This document shows, in pieces, positions 1 to 14,425 of a stretch of DNA of 64,000 bases (within the stretch, counting starts at the first letter, position 1; every line of letters starts with the position of its first letter). The translations under genes were made by a program, and so were the position numbers. Below the pieces are notes generated by a model. That model was not told where the DNA came from. It ran no database searches and saw nothing but the letters and a program-made list of their open reading frames with translations. This DNA comes from Lichenostomus cassidix (Eukaryota > Chordata > Aves > Passeriformes > Meliphagidae): positions 9,136,713-9,200,712 of the forward strand of contig CM039211.1 of the NCBI GenBank assembly GCA_008360975.2, read 5' to 3'.

Positions 1-3000
1 ACTTGCATTTGATATTAATTTTTTTTTCCTTTACGTCTGCTTGGATTGCTATTAGTAGATGGTAACAGGGCATGATTCCAAACTTAAATGTTGCATTCAA
101 CAAAACAACAAATAACTTAGGCGTAATAGTGCTTTCAAGGCATATATACATCCAATTCTATGTTATAACATAGCTTTTTGTCTTGGTAAAGACTTGTTCA
201 ATTTTAATAGTAGTTTTTATTTTCTTAATGGAGTAAAAAGTCGACATATGAAATACTAAAGAGTAGAAGGTGATGAAAGTGTAGATTTTGCATTAAAACA
301 TTTTCAGCAGACTATATCCTGAGGGGAAAACTGTAGGAGGCAAATGACTTAATTAGGATGCAGCTAAAAATTCTCTCAAAATAAGCATCTATTGTATAAG
401 CTAAGGCACTAAGCAGCGAGAGTATAAATATGCAACTTCAGGGCAGAGCTGATTTTCAGTGACAACTTTTTAGATCGGCGTTTTGGGATGTTATGCACAT
501 TAACACTCTCTGTACCACCCAAGTTCCCAAATCAGTTCAGATTCCACAAAAGCCTGTAATTCTGTTTGTTTGGGCAAGCTGCTCCTGATTACACCTTAGC
601 CTGGGACCATCTGTTGATGGTGAGCCTCTCAATGGAGTCGTTCCTGCAGGCAATGAATAGGAAAAGGAGTGGAGCACCAATGCTGTTACTAAGCAGATGC
701 ATGCTATCAGTGAACGTCCTTCCCGCCTTTCAAGCTGCCACCTCTCGGTATTGATGGAGTGTCATATGCCTGCAAGCCATTGGAGCCGAAGGCAAGGAGA
801 AGTGCTCTCTCGGGGCCCATTCATCACGTCTTTCTGCTGGAGTCTGATAGAGACAGAGTTCTGAAGGCACAGTTTTGTATGTGAACAGAATAAAAGCCCT
901 GATTCTTCCGTGCTGTTACCCAAATTGCACAAGACCATGTGTGTGCTTTGCACTGGTGGGCTGTCAGGAGACTCCCATCACAAATAAGAGGATGCAGCTG
1001 CTATTCATAACAAAATGAGTAAACCCCAAAGTGTCAAGGTTATGTTATTTTAATTCCATTTCTAATACTGTGGCTCCTGGTAGTTAATTTACTTAAGATG
1101 CTTGAAGAAATACACCATTTTAGGAGATCAGGTTTAGGAAATCTGTCTTTGACATGCTGTAGTATCAAAAGCTTGTTGTTGATAACACTGCTAAAGGTGC
1201 TGTAAGTATGCTGCTGTGTTGCTTTTTTGGTTTTGTTTTAGGGGTTTTTTCAGTCCACTGTGAATAGCAGCCTTCTGAGAGCAGAAAACAGGTTGTGTAA
1301 GATAGCATGAGTTGCTTCATCCTGTGTCTTGAAACAATTGGAGGAGAGAGGTGGACAGGCAGTGTGATGGACTGGATAATGAGTTGTCTGTTAAACTCTA
1401 GGAAGCCTGAACGAGATCAGTGAAATGACTGGTTTACAGTTTGATTGTAAGTGGTGTGCAGCTCACTTCAGACAGCCAGCAGTGTGTTGCTCATTAGAGT
1501 TAGCAGCGCCATTTAAATCTCCTTTCTGTGTCAGCAAGGGTGGAAGGAGAATTTACCAGTCTGGTGTTAGTACTGCACAGGTAACAGAGTATGCTGTGGC
1601 AGTTCCACTTGATCTACAGTTTCTGTTGATGAGCCATGTAGTCTGGTCACTTCCATTAGCTCTCAGCTTTTCTGAACTAATAAAAGCAGGAGAAAGACAC
1701 AAGGAAGAAATTGCATATCCATCAAAACCTTTGTGTACCATGCCTACTGCATACATTTAGGAACCATGTATCCTTGTTTCCTATCAGGAAAAAGTAAGTG
1801 GTGAGAGTCACTAATTCTTATGCTGCTACCAGAAGTTCCTGATATCCTGAGTTAAAAAATTAATTATTAACGATTTAGGTTTATGATAAAAATATTATGA
1901 CTGCATATTAAATGTTAAATGGGTGACTACAGGGTTAAGTTTGCTGATCTGTATTCAGTATCACTTGTCAGTGGATCAGTATTGAGTAATTTCCCTTCTT
2001 GAAGGTAATAAGAAGTGAAAGTACTTGGTGTTTCTGACTAGGCTAAGACAGTTCTGTTTCTAATGCTGGAATTTAAAAAATGCAAGATTTAATCTTCAGT
2101 GATGATTACCATAGTCCAGTAAATGAGCACAATTTCTGACACAACACCACTGTGTAAGGTGTAATTCCATGCAGGAATTGCTCAAGTGTCCAAAAAAAAG
2201 TGATTTAAGAGTGAAATGTGTTGGTTGGAGCTGTTTTTTGATAGCTTTTTTTGTTTTTCGTAATGAAACAAAATCTTACATTTAGTTATGGTAGCCAGTA
2301 ATTTTTAAAAAAAGTCTATCCCCACAAATTTTAGGAATTCTTTGTTTAGCAATATCCTTTGATATCATAAGATGGATTAATTTGTGGCTAGCGTGCAGCA
2401 TTGAAATGAGAGCCGGGCAATATGCAGGAGAGGCACAAGACATGGGGTGAGGAAAACAGAGCATGTCAGTCAGGGTCATAAAGCACATTACGGATCAAAC
2501 TGAGATTTGAAAATAAATTACTACACTGAATCTAGAAGCTAGTTTGCTGGATTATATGCCTTTGCTATCAGGTTGCACTTCAAGCAAATAGAGAAATGAT
2601 CAAAATAATCATAACATTTCTTTTCATCTTACTCATTTTGGGTACTAAACTTTGACTACACTCACTGACTCCAAAACAAGGCATTTGTGGATGTGACTCT
2701 GTGGTTTGTATTCCCCCTTAATCCCACTCTGCTTTCATTGATGTCAGCATAAAAATTGTCTGACTTTTGAATAGAGCTGGTTGAGCTCTTTGTAGATTTA
2801 ACGGTGGTGTTTCAGGTCAGTTCTAGCTAATGATCCTCATGAAATGGTGCTCACTAGCTTCCTAGAAGGTCTCCATAGGCAATACCCTAAATCATAACGC
2901 CATCTGAATAAATCTGTGCACCTGGCCATGCTTGAAATGTCTCTTAGTTGCATCAAAAGGAATTGTTTTTTTCCAGGTCATGGCAGCTGGCTGTTCAAGA

Positions 3001-4932
3001 GAGATGTTCAGCAGTACTTTGTTCTTCTGCCGTATCTATCTTGGTGATAGAGAACTACAGTTCAATCTACATTTCTGATACCGTGGTGGCAAGGTTGCAT
3101 GGTGCAGCATGGCACTTATTTTGACATATTTAAAGATCATGGATGTAGCACAGGTTTGCCTCTCAAATTTTATACTGTTAAGACAGTGTAAAACAGTAAA
3201 CAAATAATGCATGTGTCATTGACCTTAAACATGAGTAAAGGTCTAGCATATTACTATGCTAGACTATGTTCAGCGTTTATGCCTGGCAGTACTATATGGA
3301 AAAGAAAGATACTTTAAAAATGTAAAGAGACAACAACAGCAGAAAGCCATTGTTTTTGTACATTTTTTAAGATGGTCTGTTGAATGAAATGGCAGCATAG
3401 AATAAAATATAAGGGCATTTGGTCAGGTTGGAAAACAAAGATTAAAGGCATCCTGATTTTTTCACCACAATGGAAACACATGATAGAAGTATCAACATGC
3501 ATTCTGAACCAAGTTATAAATCATAATCTTTCCTTCATCCCACTATTCCCCTTTGTAGCCTTTTTTTCATAGAATCAAACCAAAACAAAGCTCAAAAAGC
3601 AGGCTACTTGTTTATGATAAGCTGTTACAATCAGGAGGAGATAAAGTCAACATCTGCTGATGGGACCTTGTAGCCTGGGTCAGGTTGTAGAAGTATGCCA
3701 CTTGAATTAAGAAAAGAAGAAAGGCTCTAGTCAATACACTGTCACAGAGCTAACTCACAGCTGCCTTGGAGCTATTGATCAGTATGATTTGACCAAATTA
3801 TCTCTACCAGAATGGCTGTGGAGCACCACAGAACTGAGTCACTGACCTGTTTTTGTTTATTTAGCTTTCTCCAGATATTTTTTGTGGTTTACCTCCTTTG
3901 TGATCTGTGTGTCATTCTGTGCTTGAGGATTGATCTGTGTTGGTAATAATTGCATCCTAGGACATTAATATATTTTCTCCTGTGTTGAAATAAAGCATTA
4001 CAAAAAAATTGGCTTACACTGACAAGGAAAGAGTAAGTGTGCAAGCAATAAACTCACCACTATGGCAGCTTTAATTAAAAACACAAAACTCCCTGTTTTT
4101 CCTGGTGTATTCATTAATTGATACCTCTAAATTTAGCATGCATCTGAGCTAAAACTTTTGCCATGCATTTACTGAAAGTGTAAGGCTTTATGTGCTTTTT
4201 TGTCATTGTCTATGCCTGTTAGTTTCAAAAGATGATGATCACAGCTTCAGGGTGAAAATTGTCAGGATTTTTATCCCACAAAAGACATAAAGTATGGGTG
4301 ATGTGAACATGTGAAGAAAATGCCTCAGAAAAGAGAACTACAAACAAGTATTGATAAAAAATAAGCAAAGAGGATTATGTTTTCTTGCTATATTTAAACT
4401 TCTGGTTTCAGATATACCACGTCTTTTTTCAATATGAATTAACCTGGATACTCTTGAGTGCTCCCTAATAGCATCCTGCTTGACCCTATAGATGATTCAT
4501 AGATAGTGAGTGAAAAACAAAATTATTCAGCACCAACAGCATGTGATTTTTGTCATGGGATTTAGAGAATGACTGTGGACCACATTGGGTCAGCAGCTAT
4601 TTCGAAGAATAACCTGTACAGTTACTTATTTAAAGTAGATTTAGGCATTTGACTGCTACTAAAAAGCCTGCAGACTGAAGTCATAACCTGGAGAAAATGT
4701 TACAAAAGTAGAATGGCTGTTATGTTTTTTTGTGGAGCAGCTTGCAAGCCTGAGCATTAGATCTGCTGTGTATGATTTTTACAGTCATATTACAGTCATA
4801 CAGTCAATTACAACATAATTTATGTATGCCAGCAGAAAAGTAATTTTTTTTCCTCCAAACGGAGCACCCAGAAGAATACAGGAACAAAGAATACACCATT
4901 AGAAAAGTGACACGTTTCTATTGTAGTTGTCA

Positions 4933-4960
4933 CTGTTTTTAGGTCTGTTTTTAGGTCTGT
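4933..4960. repeat. 12-bp tandem repeat, about 2.3 copies
   Basis: CTGTTTTTAGGT is present twice exactly, followed by CTGT of a third unit. Confidence 0.88.
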
Positions 4961-6097
4961 TGTGTGACACTGAAACTGGAAATTATATTTTAGTCCCCTT
5001 GCTGTCATTTTGGCATATATTTGGAAGAGTCTTCCATTGGCTACTTTACCTTGATTATGGCAGTCTATCTGAGCAATCCTGGACTTCAGAAAAGACACAC
5101 TCTAACAACCCTTGAGGCTTCTTGCTGGGGGCACTCAGAGGTGGACATGAATGATCTTGTAGTTTAAAGCCGTTTGAATTTGGAATGCTCTTAGACTGCA
5201 GTAAGTATGTCCTGTGGGTGGCTGTTTTGGAACAGCTATTGCACTTCAAATTCATAGCCTATCATATTTAGGAATAATTTTCCCATGTAGACAGAACTCA
5301 AGGAAGATAGAAGCAGCTGCTCAGTTTACCCATGTGATTAGGAAGATATTTCTTTCATTGCAGTATTCTTCATGGAGGACAGACACTTTACAAGTATTGA
5401 TGCAGGTGCAGACTAGAGAACTCCTTGTAAGCTCCAAATGTAATCATCTGAAACACAGCTTTTTATGAACCAGGGGGTTCTTCTCCCCACCCCCTTTATA
5501 TATCCCTTATTTAAAAAACTGGGATAGATAAGATGTACACAGTTCTTGTAGAGAGAAATTCAGCGAGAATTTTAACTGAGGATTATGGAGTAGCTCTCCG
5601 GTCTGGTTTGAAAAAGTGAAAACTTGATTGGGGTTTTTTTAAAAATAAATATGTATCAAATCAGTCCTACAGCCTGCTAAATATTAACAGTTTTACAGTC
5701 GGTCCTCTTTACATTTTTTGTGCAGAATAAGATGCATCTTAAGCACCTGATACAAACTTTTGACAAAAGAAGTGTTGTGGAAGATTCTCAGTAGTCATGA
5801 GATAAGCCCCTCTTATCCAGAATACATGTTAGTTTTACATATATAGAGAAATATCTATTGAAATTGCTAGATTTTGGTTGTGCAAGGAATTTTACTGATA
5901 TACAATGCACCAAATTTAAGCCATTCAAGAAAACCTAGCTGACTTTGCAGGAGGAGAAGTCACACTTTCCATTCTGTTGGCTCAGCTGTGAGTATCTATG
6001 GGGTTTTGGCTCACCAATATACATTCTTACTACAGAATAAAACAGATTAATTTGATTTTCCTGTTCATGTTGTCCTAAAGGCAGTATAAGCCATAAC

Positions 6098-6113
6098 AAA
6101 AAAAAAAAAAAAA
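6098..6113 (+). repeat. A16 homopolymer
   Basis: Sixteen A in a row. The upstream sequence carries no recognisable gene or SINE body, so there is no sign that it is the tail of a retrocopy. Confidence 0.9.
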
Positions 6114-6752
6114 TCCCAAAATATTGGTGCTATTCAGAAGTTTTTGTACAGGAATTTCTTGCGATATAGCCTCAGTTCTTTGGTTGTTCTGGTGTAGCGG
6201 CACAATTTGATACATACAGATACATATGAATGCAATATTCTTTCTGGATAAATAACTCTTTTTGTAACAGTGGCTGTCTTGATGAAGAGGTGGTTTTTAA
6301 GAGGCTGCCTTTAGGTGCTTACTCCTGAGTTGGTACAAAGCAAATTTGGGCTTTTGGGGGAACTACTGGGTATCAGAAGGTTTTGATAAACCTATGAAGG
6401 AATGAAGGAAATAAAAGAAAATTATGTCCTTGCATATGTGGTGTGGGTTTTTGTAGTAGGGGGCTTAGGGTTTTTTGTTTCATTGGGGTTTTTTTGTTGT
6501 TGTGTGTTTGGATTTTTACAATTTTATTACTATTACTTCTTTTGTCCAACAGTGATTTCCAGCCTAAGCCATGATTGATATTCCAAGTGGGTTGGTTTAG
6601 CTAGGAGACAGAGGAGATTTAGCAAAGAGGCAAAGAGGTGTGGGAGCTGGGGTCCAATTACTTAACACATTGTGCTGCTGAGCCCTTTAATTTTTCTTAT
6701 CAGTTATTCACTTAAGATAAGAATTCTGTAGATAAAGTTGATCTTCAAGGAG

Positions 6753-6779
6753 AGGAATGGAGGAGGAATGGAGGAGGAA
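6753..6779. repeat. 11-bp tandem repeat, about 2.5 copies, purine-rich
   Basis: AGGAATGGAGG is present twice exactly and followed by AGGAA of a third unit. Confidence 0.85.
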
Positions 6780-9700
6780 CAGAGGTTTTATTGGCCCTTA
6801 GCAGCTTACTCTAAAGAACATTTTACTGTAAACAATATTTTAAAACACCCAAAACTATTCTGTTTGTACTAAATAAATGAATATCACAAGTGAGAGCAAA
6901 TACAGACTGAAATGTCTGTTTCTTGGTCTCTGGCCCTATTCTTCCTTTGCTCCTGAAACTGTGCTTGTCCTAATTTCTAACAGCTCAATGAAGAGCTACT
7001 TAAGGTTAACCCATTTTTCCAGCTCAGGGCAAGACCTTAGAACCTACCTTGGTTTTGCTGTCATTTGTATTCATTTAATTTTGTTCGCAGCTCTACTCTC
7101 AGATCAGTGCTTTGTCCTGGGAGAAGAGCACAGCAGAGAATCATTAAGCAAAGCCAAGAGGTTCCTGTTTTGGACCTGCAATTATGACAATACTTAAGTA
7201 GTTGAGGAGAAATTGCAATGTTACCTAAAGATTAATTATGATTCTCTGCACATCGATGGCTTCAAATAAGAGTACTTACCTAGCTTTTTTTGTCATTGTT
7301 GTTGGAAAATAATGATTATAGTGATCATGTAATCTTCCTTTTTCACATGATGAGATGATGCTTGTGATGGTGCAGGGATACTTAGGATGATGAGTGGGGA
7401 AGGATGTAATTAACAAGCAGCTAGGTAATTTATTAATTTACCACATAGAGAACTCTTTACCTCTCATGAAGAGTTGAGGTATTTTTTTCTTTTGCAGAGC
7501 TGTTGGGATAGTCAGATTCTAGAAGGAGTACAGATTCATAAGTGTGAGCCAGCCAGCTGGCCCTTTTCACCTACTGTTTTGGATGTGATGTGATGGCTGC
7601 TTCTTTAGCATTTTTTTGTCTTTTTTGTTGCCTCCTTCTGTAGTTTTAGAAGTTGTGCAGCTTAAGTTAGAAAGAAAAGCACATCTTTGGTATTGCATTC
7701 TACATAAGTGCATCTGCTCTCCTAACCTTTACTTTTGCAAACACAGGTTGGAACAGAAAAGAGCTGAATTATTTTTTGTCATTTATCAAGGCTAATAAGG
7801 CTTCAAAATTTATTTCACAACTGATTTCTGCTGTCACAAGCACCTGTGCATTGACAGTAAAAACACACAAGTGCTTCGATGCCTAGATTTCCATCTACCC
7901 AGCCATTTCTTACTACTGATGATGGCTGTGGTATTAGGACCAACTCTTCCTTTCTAAGTACAAGGCTGGCTTTTGGAAGAAATACCTGCTTAGTATGCAT
8001 GCTGCTCAGGCTTTCTCTGAAAGGCATTGAAACACATACAAAAAGACAAAATAGTATTTTTTTATAGTTTTCTTAGAGCTGACTCACTACTAAGCCAAAT
8101 ACTTTTTCTGTATCATTAGAATGTCTTTTGAGTGAGATGATCCAGATAATTCAAAAGGTAACTTGGAAACTAAATTGCCTTGTAAATGCTCTAACTTATT
8201 CTTAGCATAACATGCATAGTTGCTATTTTCAAAAGATGAAATTCTTTTTCAGCTGTCTATCATATGTGTAAGATACGGTTTAGATTCAATCATATGAAAT
8301 ATCACAGACAGAATATTGGAGTCAAACTGAATCCTTCCAATTCATGTTGTGACATAGGGAAGGTGAAAGATTAGAATATTTCATTAAATCAAAAGAATCT
8401 GTGGTAACTGGGAAACAACATGTTCATAAACTGATACATTTTTATTTTCTTTTTCAAATGTTCTCAAGAAGGGGAAAATACGAGAGCAAGTCTATAGTTG
8501 ATAAAGTCAACGTATTACAAAATAAATTTTCAGAATTACTTCAGAATTTTTATGATCAAATATTTATACACTGAGTTAGCAACTCACAGGGTGCCTGCTG
8601 TCATAAAACAGGTCACTGTATTTTAATTTCATTCACAAAATAGGTTTTGCTTTTTTTTTAAACAATAAAATGAGAGGGTTAATTACAATCAAACACTAAA
8701 AGTGCATACATATCTAAATATGTGTTGGATTATAATGTTATGTTTCATTGGTTGTTAAGGTAGAAATACTATTTTTGATCATTGTTATTGACTGAAGCCA
8801 CAGCTAACAGCTGCTAGAAATACAGTTGTTCCTGTGGCTTGCTCACTGGCACAGTAAGGAATTATGCCATATTTTTACTGCACTAGGCTCATTACATTCA
8901 TGCTGTCAAGCATTTGAAGTAAAGAAAATGTCTATTTATTGTCTGTTTACATTCATACAGTTTAAAATATTTTTAAAGACTATTCTTATTCACAGTCATA
9001 CAAATAAATGTGAGGTGCTTGACATATAATTGCTTAGTTTTTTTTGCTTTTAGATAAACCTTCTTTATGTCTCTTAATATTTTTAGCTTATGATCCCTTT
9101 ACTCCTGAGACCTACAATACCTTTCTAGCTACAGTAATTACTACATGAGCTGGTAAAAGTAGTCAGGTTCATGCAATATGTCGTACATTAGTCACCACTG
9201 ATACTATGACCTAACAGTTTTTACCAAGGTAGGAAAAATACCAGCCATCACTTTTTCAGAATAGTTCCAGAGCATCAGCTCAACTAGAAACACAACTCAT
9301 AGCAGCAACTTCGATTTAATTTATCTTTTGGGCTCTCAGATTTGAAGAGGAGTTGTTCACATCGGAGTAAGTCCTGGTCTTTTTCTCTATGATAATGTTT
9401 TTTAACAGAGGGACCTAGTGGAAAAGCGAAGATGATGTGTTACTGGTGGATTTCATAATGTTTCTAACAATCAAAATACAGCTTTGAGAAGCAAGACTTA
9501 CTGTATAACTGATGCCAAAAAGCAAATACTTTTTGGATACAAAGTGAAAAGCTGAAATAAAGCTGTATAAATTGGTAACAACCAGCAGTAGAATTTTGTG
9601 TGTTCAAATTAAGTTTTTTTTAAAGCATCTTACAACACTTTTTGCTTCCATAATCCTTTGGGGAAAGTACATGGGGTTTTTTTTTTCATGTAGGTAAAAC

Positions 9701-10652
9701 TGTAATAAGCTAAAGATAGTTATGACTGGGATATTTTTATTGGTGTTCAACAAGCACCTTTGGCTAATAGTTGTGAACCAGCCTGATTAGTAATTAACAA
9801 TCTGATCCCCACAAACACAGAGTGCAAACCCCAGTGGTGTTGCTTTGTGATTAAGCTGCATCAGGAGAGGACAAGTAACAGTTCATTGCAGTCTTGCTCA
9901 ATTATTTCTCAATTACATTTTTTATATCTCTGTATTTTTTTTAATAATGCACCTGAGGAGCGCGTTTACTTGCCCGTGGCACTAGTGACCAGGGTTTTAC
10001 TGATGTGTGTGTAAAACTTGAGTTGTGTAAGAAACCATTTAGAGCTGAAATTGGCAGCAGAAGCCTCACCTGCTGATGATGCTCAGAGTGTAAGAGTCCT
10101 GCAGTGCCAAGGGGAAGATCTCCTCCAGTGAAGGGCAAGCAGAGCTTGTAGTATTTGCCCTTTCAGGCAGAGGTGTATATGTGTATGAGTGCAAAAAGAA
10201 AGTGAGAATTCCTCTGGGAAAGAGCAGCTATAGCACAGCATCTGTAATGAAGATATGTGTAAAGGATTTCCTAGGGAAAAAACTTGTGGGTTTTTTCCAA
10301 GCATCATCTGGGTTGAAATCCTTCTTGTCAGTAAATTGTGCTTTTCATCACTCCATTTGTGTTGTATTTCCTAATTCTCCATTGGGTCAGAGTAGGTACA
10401 GTAGCTGTGGGTGGATACATCTTTTATACTAACAACTCACTTTGGAATACAATTTCTTGGCTTAATCTGTGTTTGTCTTAGTAATTCTCTTAGTAAATCT
10501 TACTGTTTTACTAAAATGAGTCTTTAAGCAGACCACTGTCAGTCAAGTGAGGAAGTGTTGCTGGCCTGGGAGAGTTCCAGTTGTAGTGTATTCACTGTAA
10601 TTTCAACTATGAGTGAAGGTGCAATCAGAACAAGATGTCATCTGATACAAAG

Positions 10653-10722
10653 CACCAAAAAACCCCAACAAAACCACAAACAAACAAACAAACAAACAAA
10701 CAAAAACCAAACAAACCAAAAA
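10653..10722 (+). repeat. A/C-only tract with a (CAAA)7 microsatellite core
   Basis: Seventy bases contain only A and C. Within them 10677-10704 is seven exact copies of CAAA, flanked by degenerate CAAAAC and CCAAA units. The minus strand reads as a T/G-rich (TTTG)n tract. Confidence 0.95.
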
Positions 10723-11560
10723 GTCCCCTCCAACTTCAAGGAAAGGTAGAGGGATATCACACACAAGAGAAGCTAGCCAGACTTTAGCGTAAAGGTCCAC
10801 AAAAACATGGAAGTAAGCCAGGTATTGACTAAATGGTACTTTTGGTTGATCACGAAGCAGACAGTTTGAGGGGTTGTTTTGTAGGTTTCTGTCACATGGC
10901 CATTTAATGAGAAGTATCTTCTAGCCTTGAACTGAAGAGGAGGAGGAGCTCTTCTAGATATGCATAGATGTTTTCTAGCCACAGTAAATCATGTAGCTAT
11001 TTACTTCTAATTTGTCAACAGTGTGATGGGATGAAGATGAGAAATGGAAGCATGAAATGTTGTACAAGAATATGTCATCCTCTTGAATACATTTAATATG
11101 ATGCCTCAGTCTTTTGTGAATCAACATAATAGGTTCAGAAAAGTCAGAAAACATGAGCAAAAGACTCATCTGTGAGGATGACCCTATTGACTTTTCTGCT
11201 ACAGAACGTATTTCCTGCTGACCAGAAAAAAAATTTTGCCAAACTGGTTTTATCCAGTCTTAGCTGATGCAGGTAATTCTCTTGAGTAGTATTGCGAACA
11301 TCAAAATTTTGCCTTTTTCATCACCTTCCATGAGTCACAAAGATGTTTTTTCTAGGGAAAAAAGTTCTTCTCTGCCCTTTTGAACTAACATTTAAAACTT
11401 TCTGGAGGATGTTGAGATACATTGATAGATATGAGTCATTATGAGTAAAGACAGGTCTGCTTCATGTATTAGATATAAGTTGTAAAAGGAAATGCTTTTT
11501 GCTTTACATGAGAGGAGGGAAGTGGAAACAATTAGATGTCTTTCATCCCTCTTCATTCCT

Positions 11561-11612
11561 CATTAACTTAGTTCAAAACTAGTTAACTAGTCTCATTAAC
11601 TAGTTCAAAACT
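11561..11612. repeat. Direct repeat of about 20 bp around a 12-bp palindrome
   Basis: CATTAACTTAGTTCAAAACT (11561-11580) recurs at 11594-11612 with one base deleted. Between and overlapping them is the perfect palindrome CTAGTTAACTAG (11579-11590). Confidence 0.85.
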
Positions 11613-14005
11613 CCTCATAAAATGACGAGAGAAATTAAGAAGCTTGCAAAATTTTCCTGTAAATAAAGGGCTAAAGATTTCTGTGCTTAATGCAACTTTG
11701 TAATTTTTCATCTTTCATTACTCTCCACCATAGTCTGTATTGATTGGAAAAGTCTGCATATATTTAACATTAGATAGTTCTGGGATTGAACATGTTCTTA
11801 AAGAGAAAATTTTTAAGCAAAACTTCAACCCATAAAGTCTTAGTCCAATAATTTGGATCAAAATTGAAAGTTAGTGGAAATTAATGCAGCATTCATATTT
11901 TTCGTGCTTTTCATTCATTTAGAAAGTTTGTTCCTGTAACATTTCAGGCATTCAGAAATAATGCAAGTGGTCTGCAGTCCCTACTAAATCCCTGAGAAGC
12001 TGTAAAATTTCGGGTATCTTCAGTTAAGCTGGTAGCTCTCAAAGGAATTCCAGGCATTAACCTTGAGGGAGAAGGGAGGAGTTCCTCGAGCACGACAGAA
12101 TAGAGCTCTCAACGGTGTTCATGTGCTTGAGAATCTGCAGCAATGTCACCTTTCTGCACTAATTAAGAGTTGCTGGGAATCTGGCAACTAAAGATACCAT
12201 GAATCAACTTTGAAGTGGATAACCACGGGCGGACAGCAGATAGTTCTAAAGCAGGCAAAAATCAGAAAGGAAAACAATGCTGACTGCGTGGACTTCAGCA
12301 ATCTGCATGAAATAAATGTCCAAGTAGAGGATTCGATCACTGACAAATGACATCTCCTTGTGAGAGAGCAATATCAAAGAAAAGGTTTACTTACCAGCTA
12401 AACACTGAAGTATCTGACATGTTGCTTAGAGATAAAAGCTTTAAAAGTACAGAAGAATGTATTTTCCCTCTTGTCTTGTGGCTGAAGTATCAATTTCTTC
12501 TTTCCAGAGCAGCTTGAGCATTTTAAATGCCTTTGTATAAAATCAGAAATTATACTGGAGAAATTATTCCAGTAATATATATGTTAGAGGTAGAACATGC
12601 CTAAACTACTGAATAAAAGGCATGTAGCCAGCCTTCCTTTTCATATGTTTAAAGGACACTGGCTGTGACTCTTTGTTGCAAACAGTCATATGTTGGACAT
12701 AAAAGCCAATCCTCCCATGCCCCTGATTGAAGTAATTAAAAAAGCTTTTGCCCCTAGATGTCCATTAAAACACTTGAGCATGTGTTTTGACTTGAACATA
12801 TATGAAAATATAACTAGCTGTCTAAGAAAATGTAATATGGGTTTACTTAACCCAGCTTCAATATTGGTTGAAGTTAGCATCTCTGCCTTGGTGCAGATGT
12901 AGTTCAGTGTGCACCTGGCTGGTTTTTGCTGATAATGACAAGAGGAAGAATGACTGGCTGGGGACAGTGACGTCTTGTGCTCCTGCAGGTTTCATGCTGT
13001 TTCCCTACCAGGTCAAAAATTTCAAAGGGCTTGCTCACAGGTTTTGGGCCCCAGTGTGAAATAGGGAGAGTGATACTCCACACTACTGTGTTCCGATTTG
13101 GCTTCAAACATATATTGCTGGACATCAGCAAAGGCACTTCTAAGGACTAGGACACAGACATGCTTCCAGGCTCATGAATAGGAGTTGCTTATTCAGTTGT
13201 ATGTTTTCTTCTAATTCAAGCCAATCACTGCTGATGAAAGTAAAGGATGGACCTGTTTCAGATTTAAAGATTTGCTTGGTTTATTTTTAATTAATTATTA
13301 TCCAGTACTTTTAAAGCAAGTTGTACAAAGATTGTAAGCTATGGACACTGTGATTACTTGGACCCATGAGGGAGAAGAGCAGTCATCTGATTTTCAGAGG
13401 AAGGGAAACACAGCTATTTTCTGGAGGATAGCCAAAAAAGAGAAATTAAATGAGTTGGATAAGATTTAAAAAAATCCCAAACATATACAGTACATAATCT
13501 TGAAGGTCTATGAAAAACAATAGGTGGTCTTCATGTTGTTCTGTCCAAAAAGAAAAAAAAATAAGGGAGGGTAGGGTAGTTTGAGTTCTAAATGAAGTAA
13601 TCTCTAGAACAAAAAAAGATCATATGTAAAACTGTATAAGAAAAAAGTCAGAAGATAATATGGCTTTGTTCGCAGTATTACATAAAGAAGATTAAAGAGG
13701 GGAAACAAGCTGCTTAAACACTGTAAACTAATTAGTTCAACGAATTGTTTTCCCGAGGTTCATGAGATATAAAACATTGGCACCAGTGCGTGAAATACAC
13801 CCTGCCTCAGTGCTCTTTTCAATTTATTTTTCTGTTAGTGTCATATGTGTATATAAAAAAAGAGCAGCCAAAAAGAAAAAGGTTACAGAGAGAGACCAAA
13901 GCCTGTCAGATGATTGAAGCTGACATTTTGTCATCTTAAGCCTGATATAGGAGGGCTCCCTTCTTTAATGCTGTGTATAAATACCAGCTTCATTTTCTGC
14001 TATCA

Positions 14006-14210
14006 TAGGCTCCACTGCCGAAATGATGTCGTGACGAGGCCCAGAGGGATTCCTGTTGTTGCCCTGTGCCCAGCTCCATACTAAGCTATGCACAAGCGAG
14101 CTGACAAGTTGCTAATTAGTTCAGCCAGCATCGGGGTGACTGGAGGGAGGCAGGCAAATGGGGACACTGCACGGGCTGTGACGGTGTGCGTGGCAGGTTG
14201 GCTGTACGGG
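14006..14210. promoter_or_regulatory. Candidate regulatory block, CpG-enriched, with CRE half-site and homeodomain core
   Basis: About ten CpG fall in some 200 bp of an otherwise CpG-poor intron. A TGACG half-CRE lies at 14032-14036 and a CTAATTAG homeodomain-type palindrome at 14112-14119. That these make an enhancer is inference; conservation was not tested. Confidence 0.3.
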
Positions 14211-14402
14211 GGAATAGCAATGACAGGTGTTAGGCATGGTAAGTGTTTCAGCAGCTCTGGATTTCTGTCTTTGTCAGTTGACACATGAATTGGGTAACAG
14301 GCCAAATTGTGTAAGTGTTTCAGGTACTCTTTCGAACACACATTTGGCTTTGTGCTGAAGTGGTTTTTACATTAGGATGCTAGATGCTTTAATAAATGTG
14401 AT

Positions 14403-14425
14403 TATTTATCATAATTTGATAAATA
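14403..14425. repeat. 9-bp inverted repeat with 5-nt loop
   Basis: TATTTATCA, spacer TAATT, TGATAAATA. A further ATTTATCATA copy follows within 25 bases. It is AT-rich and may be a simple-sequence accident. Confidence 0.75.

Larger units (their letters stand above)
1..10652. other. Intron 1 stretch with little recognisable content
   Basis: AT-rich sequence with homopolymer runs (A16 at 6098) and two short tandem repeats (4933, 6753). No gene, RNA gene or identifiable transposon seen. Confidence 0.7.

Noticed and set aside
3566..3600. CATAGAATC phrase considered as a CR1 tail
   Set aside because: Too short, and no CR1 body follows.
6098..6113. A16 run considered as a retrocopy tail
   Set aside because: No upstream gene or SINE similarity and no visible target-site duplication.
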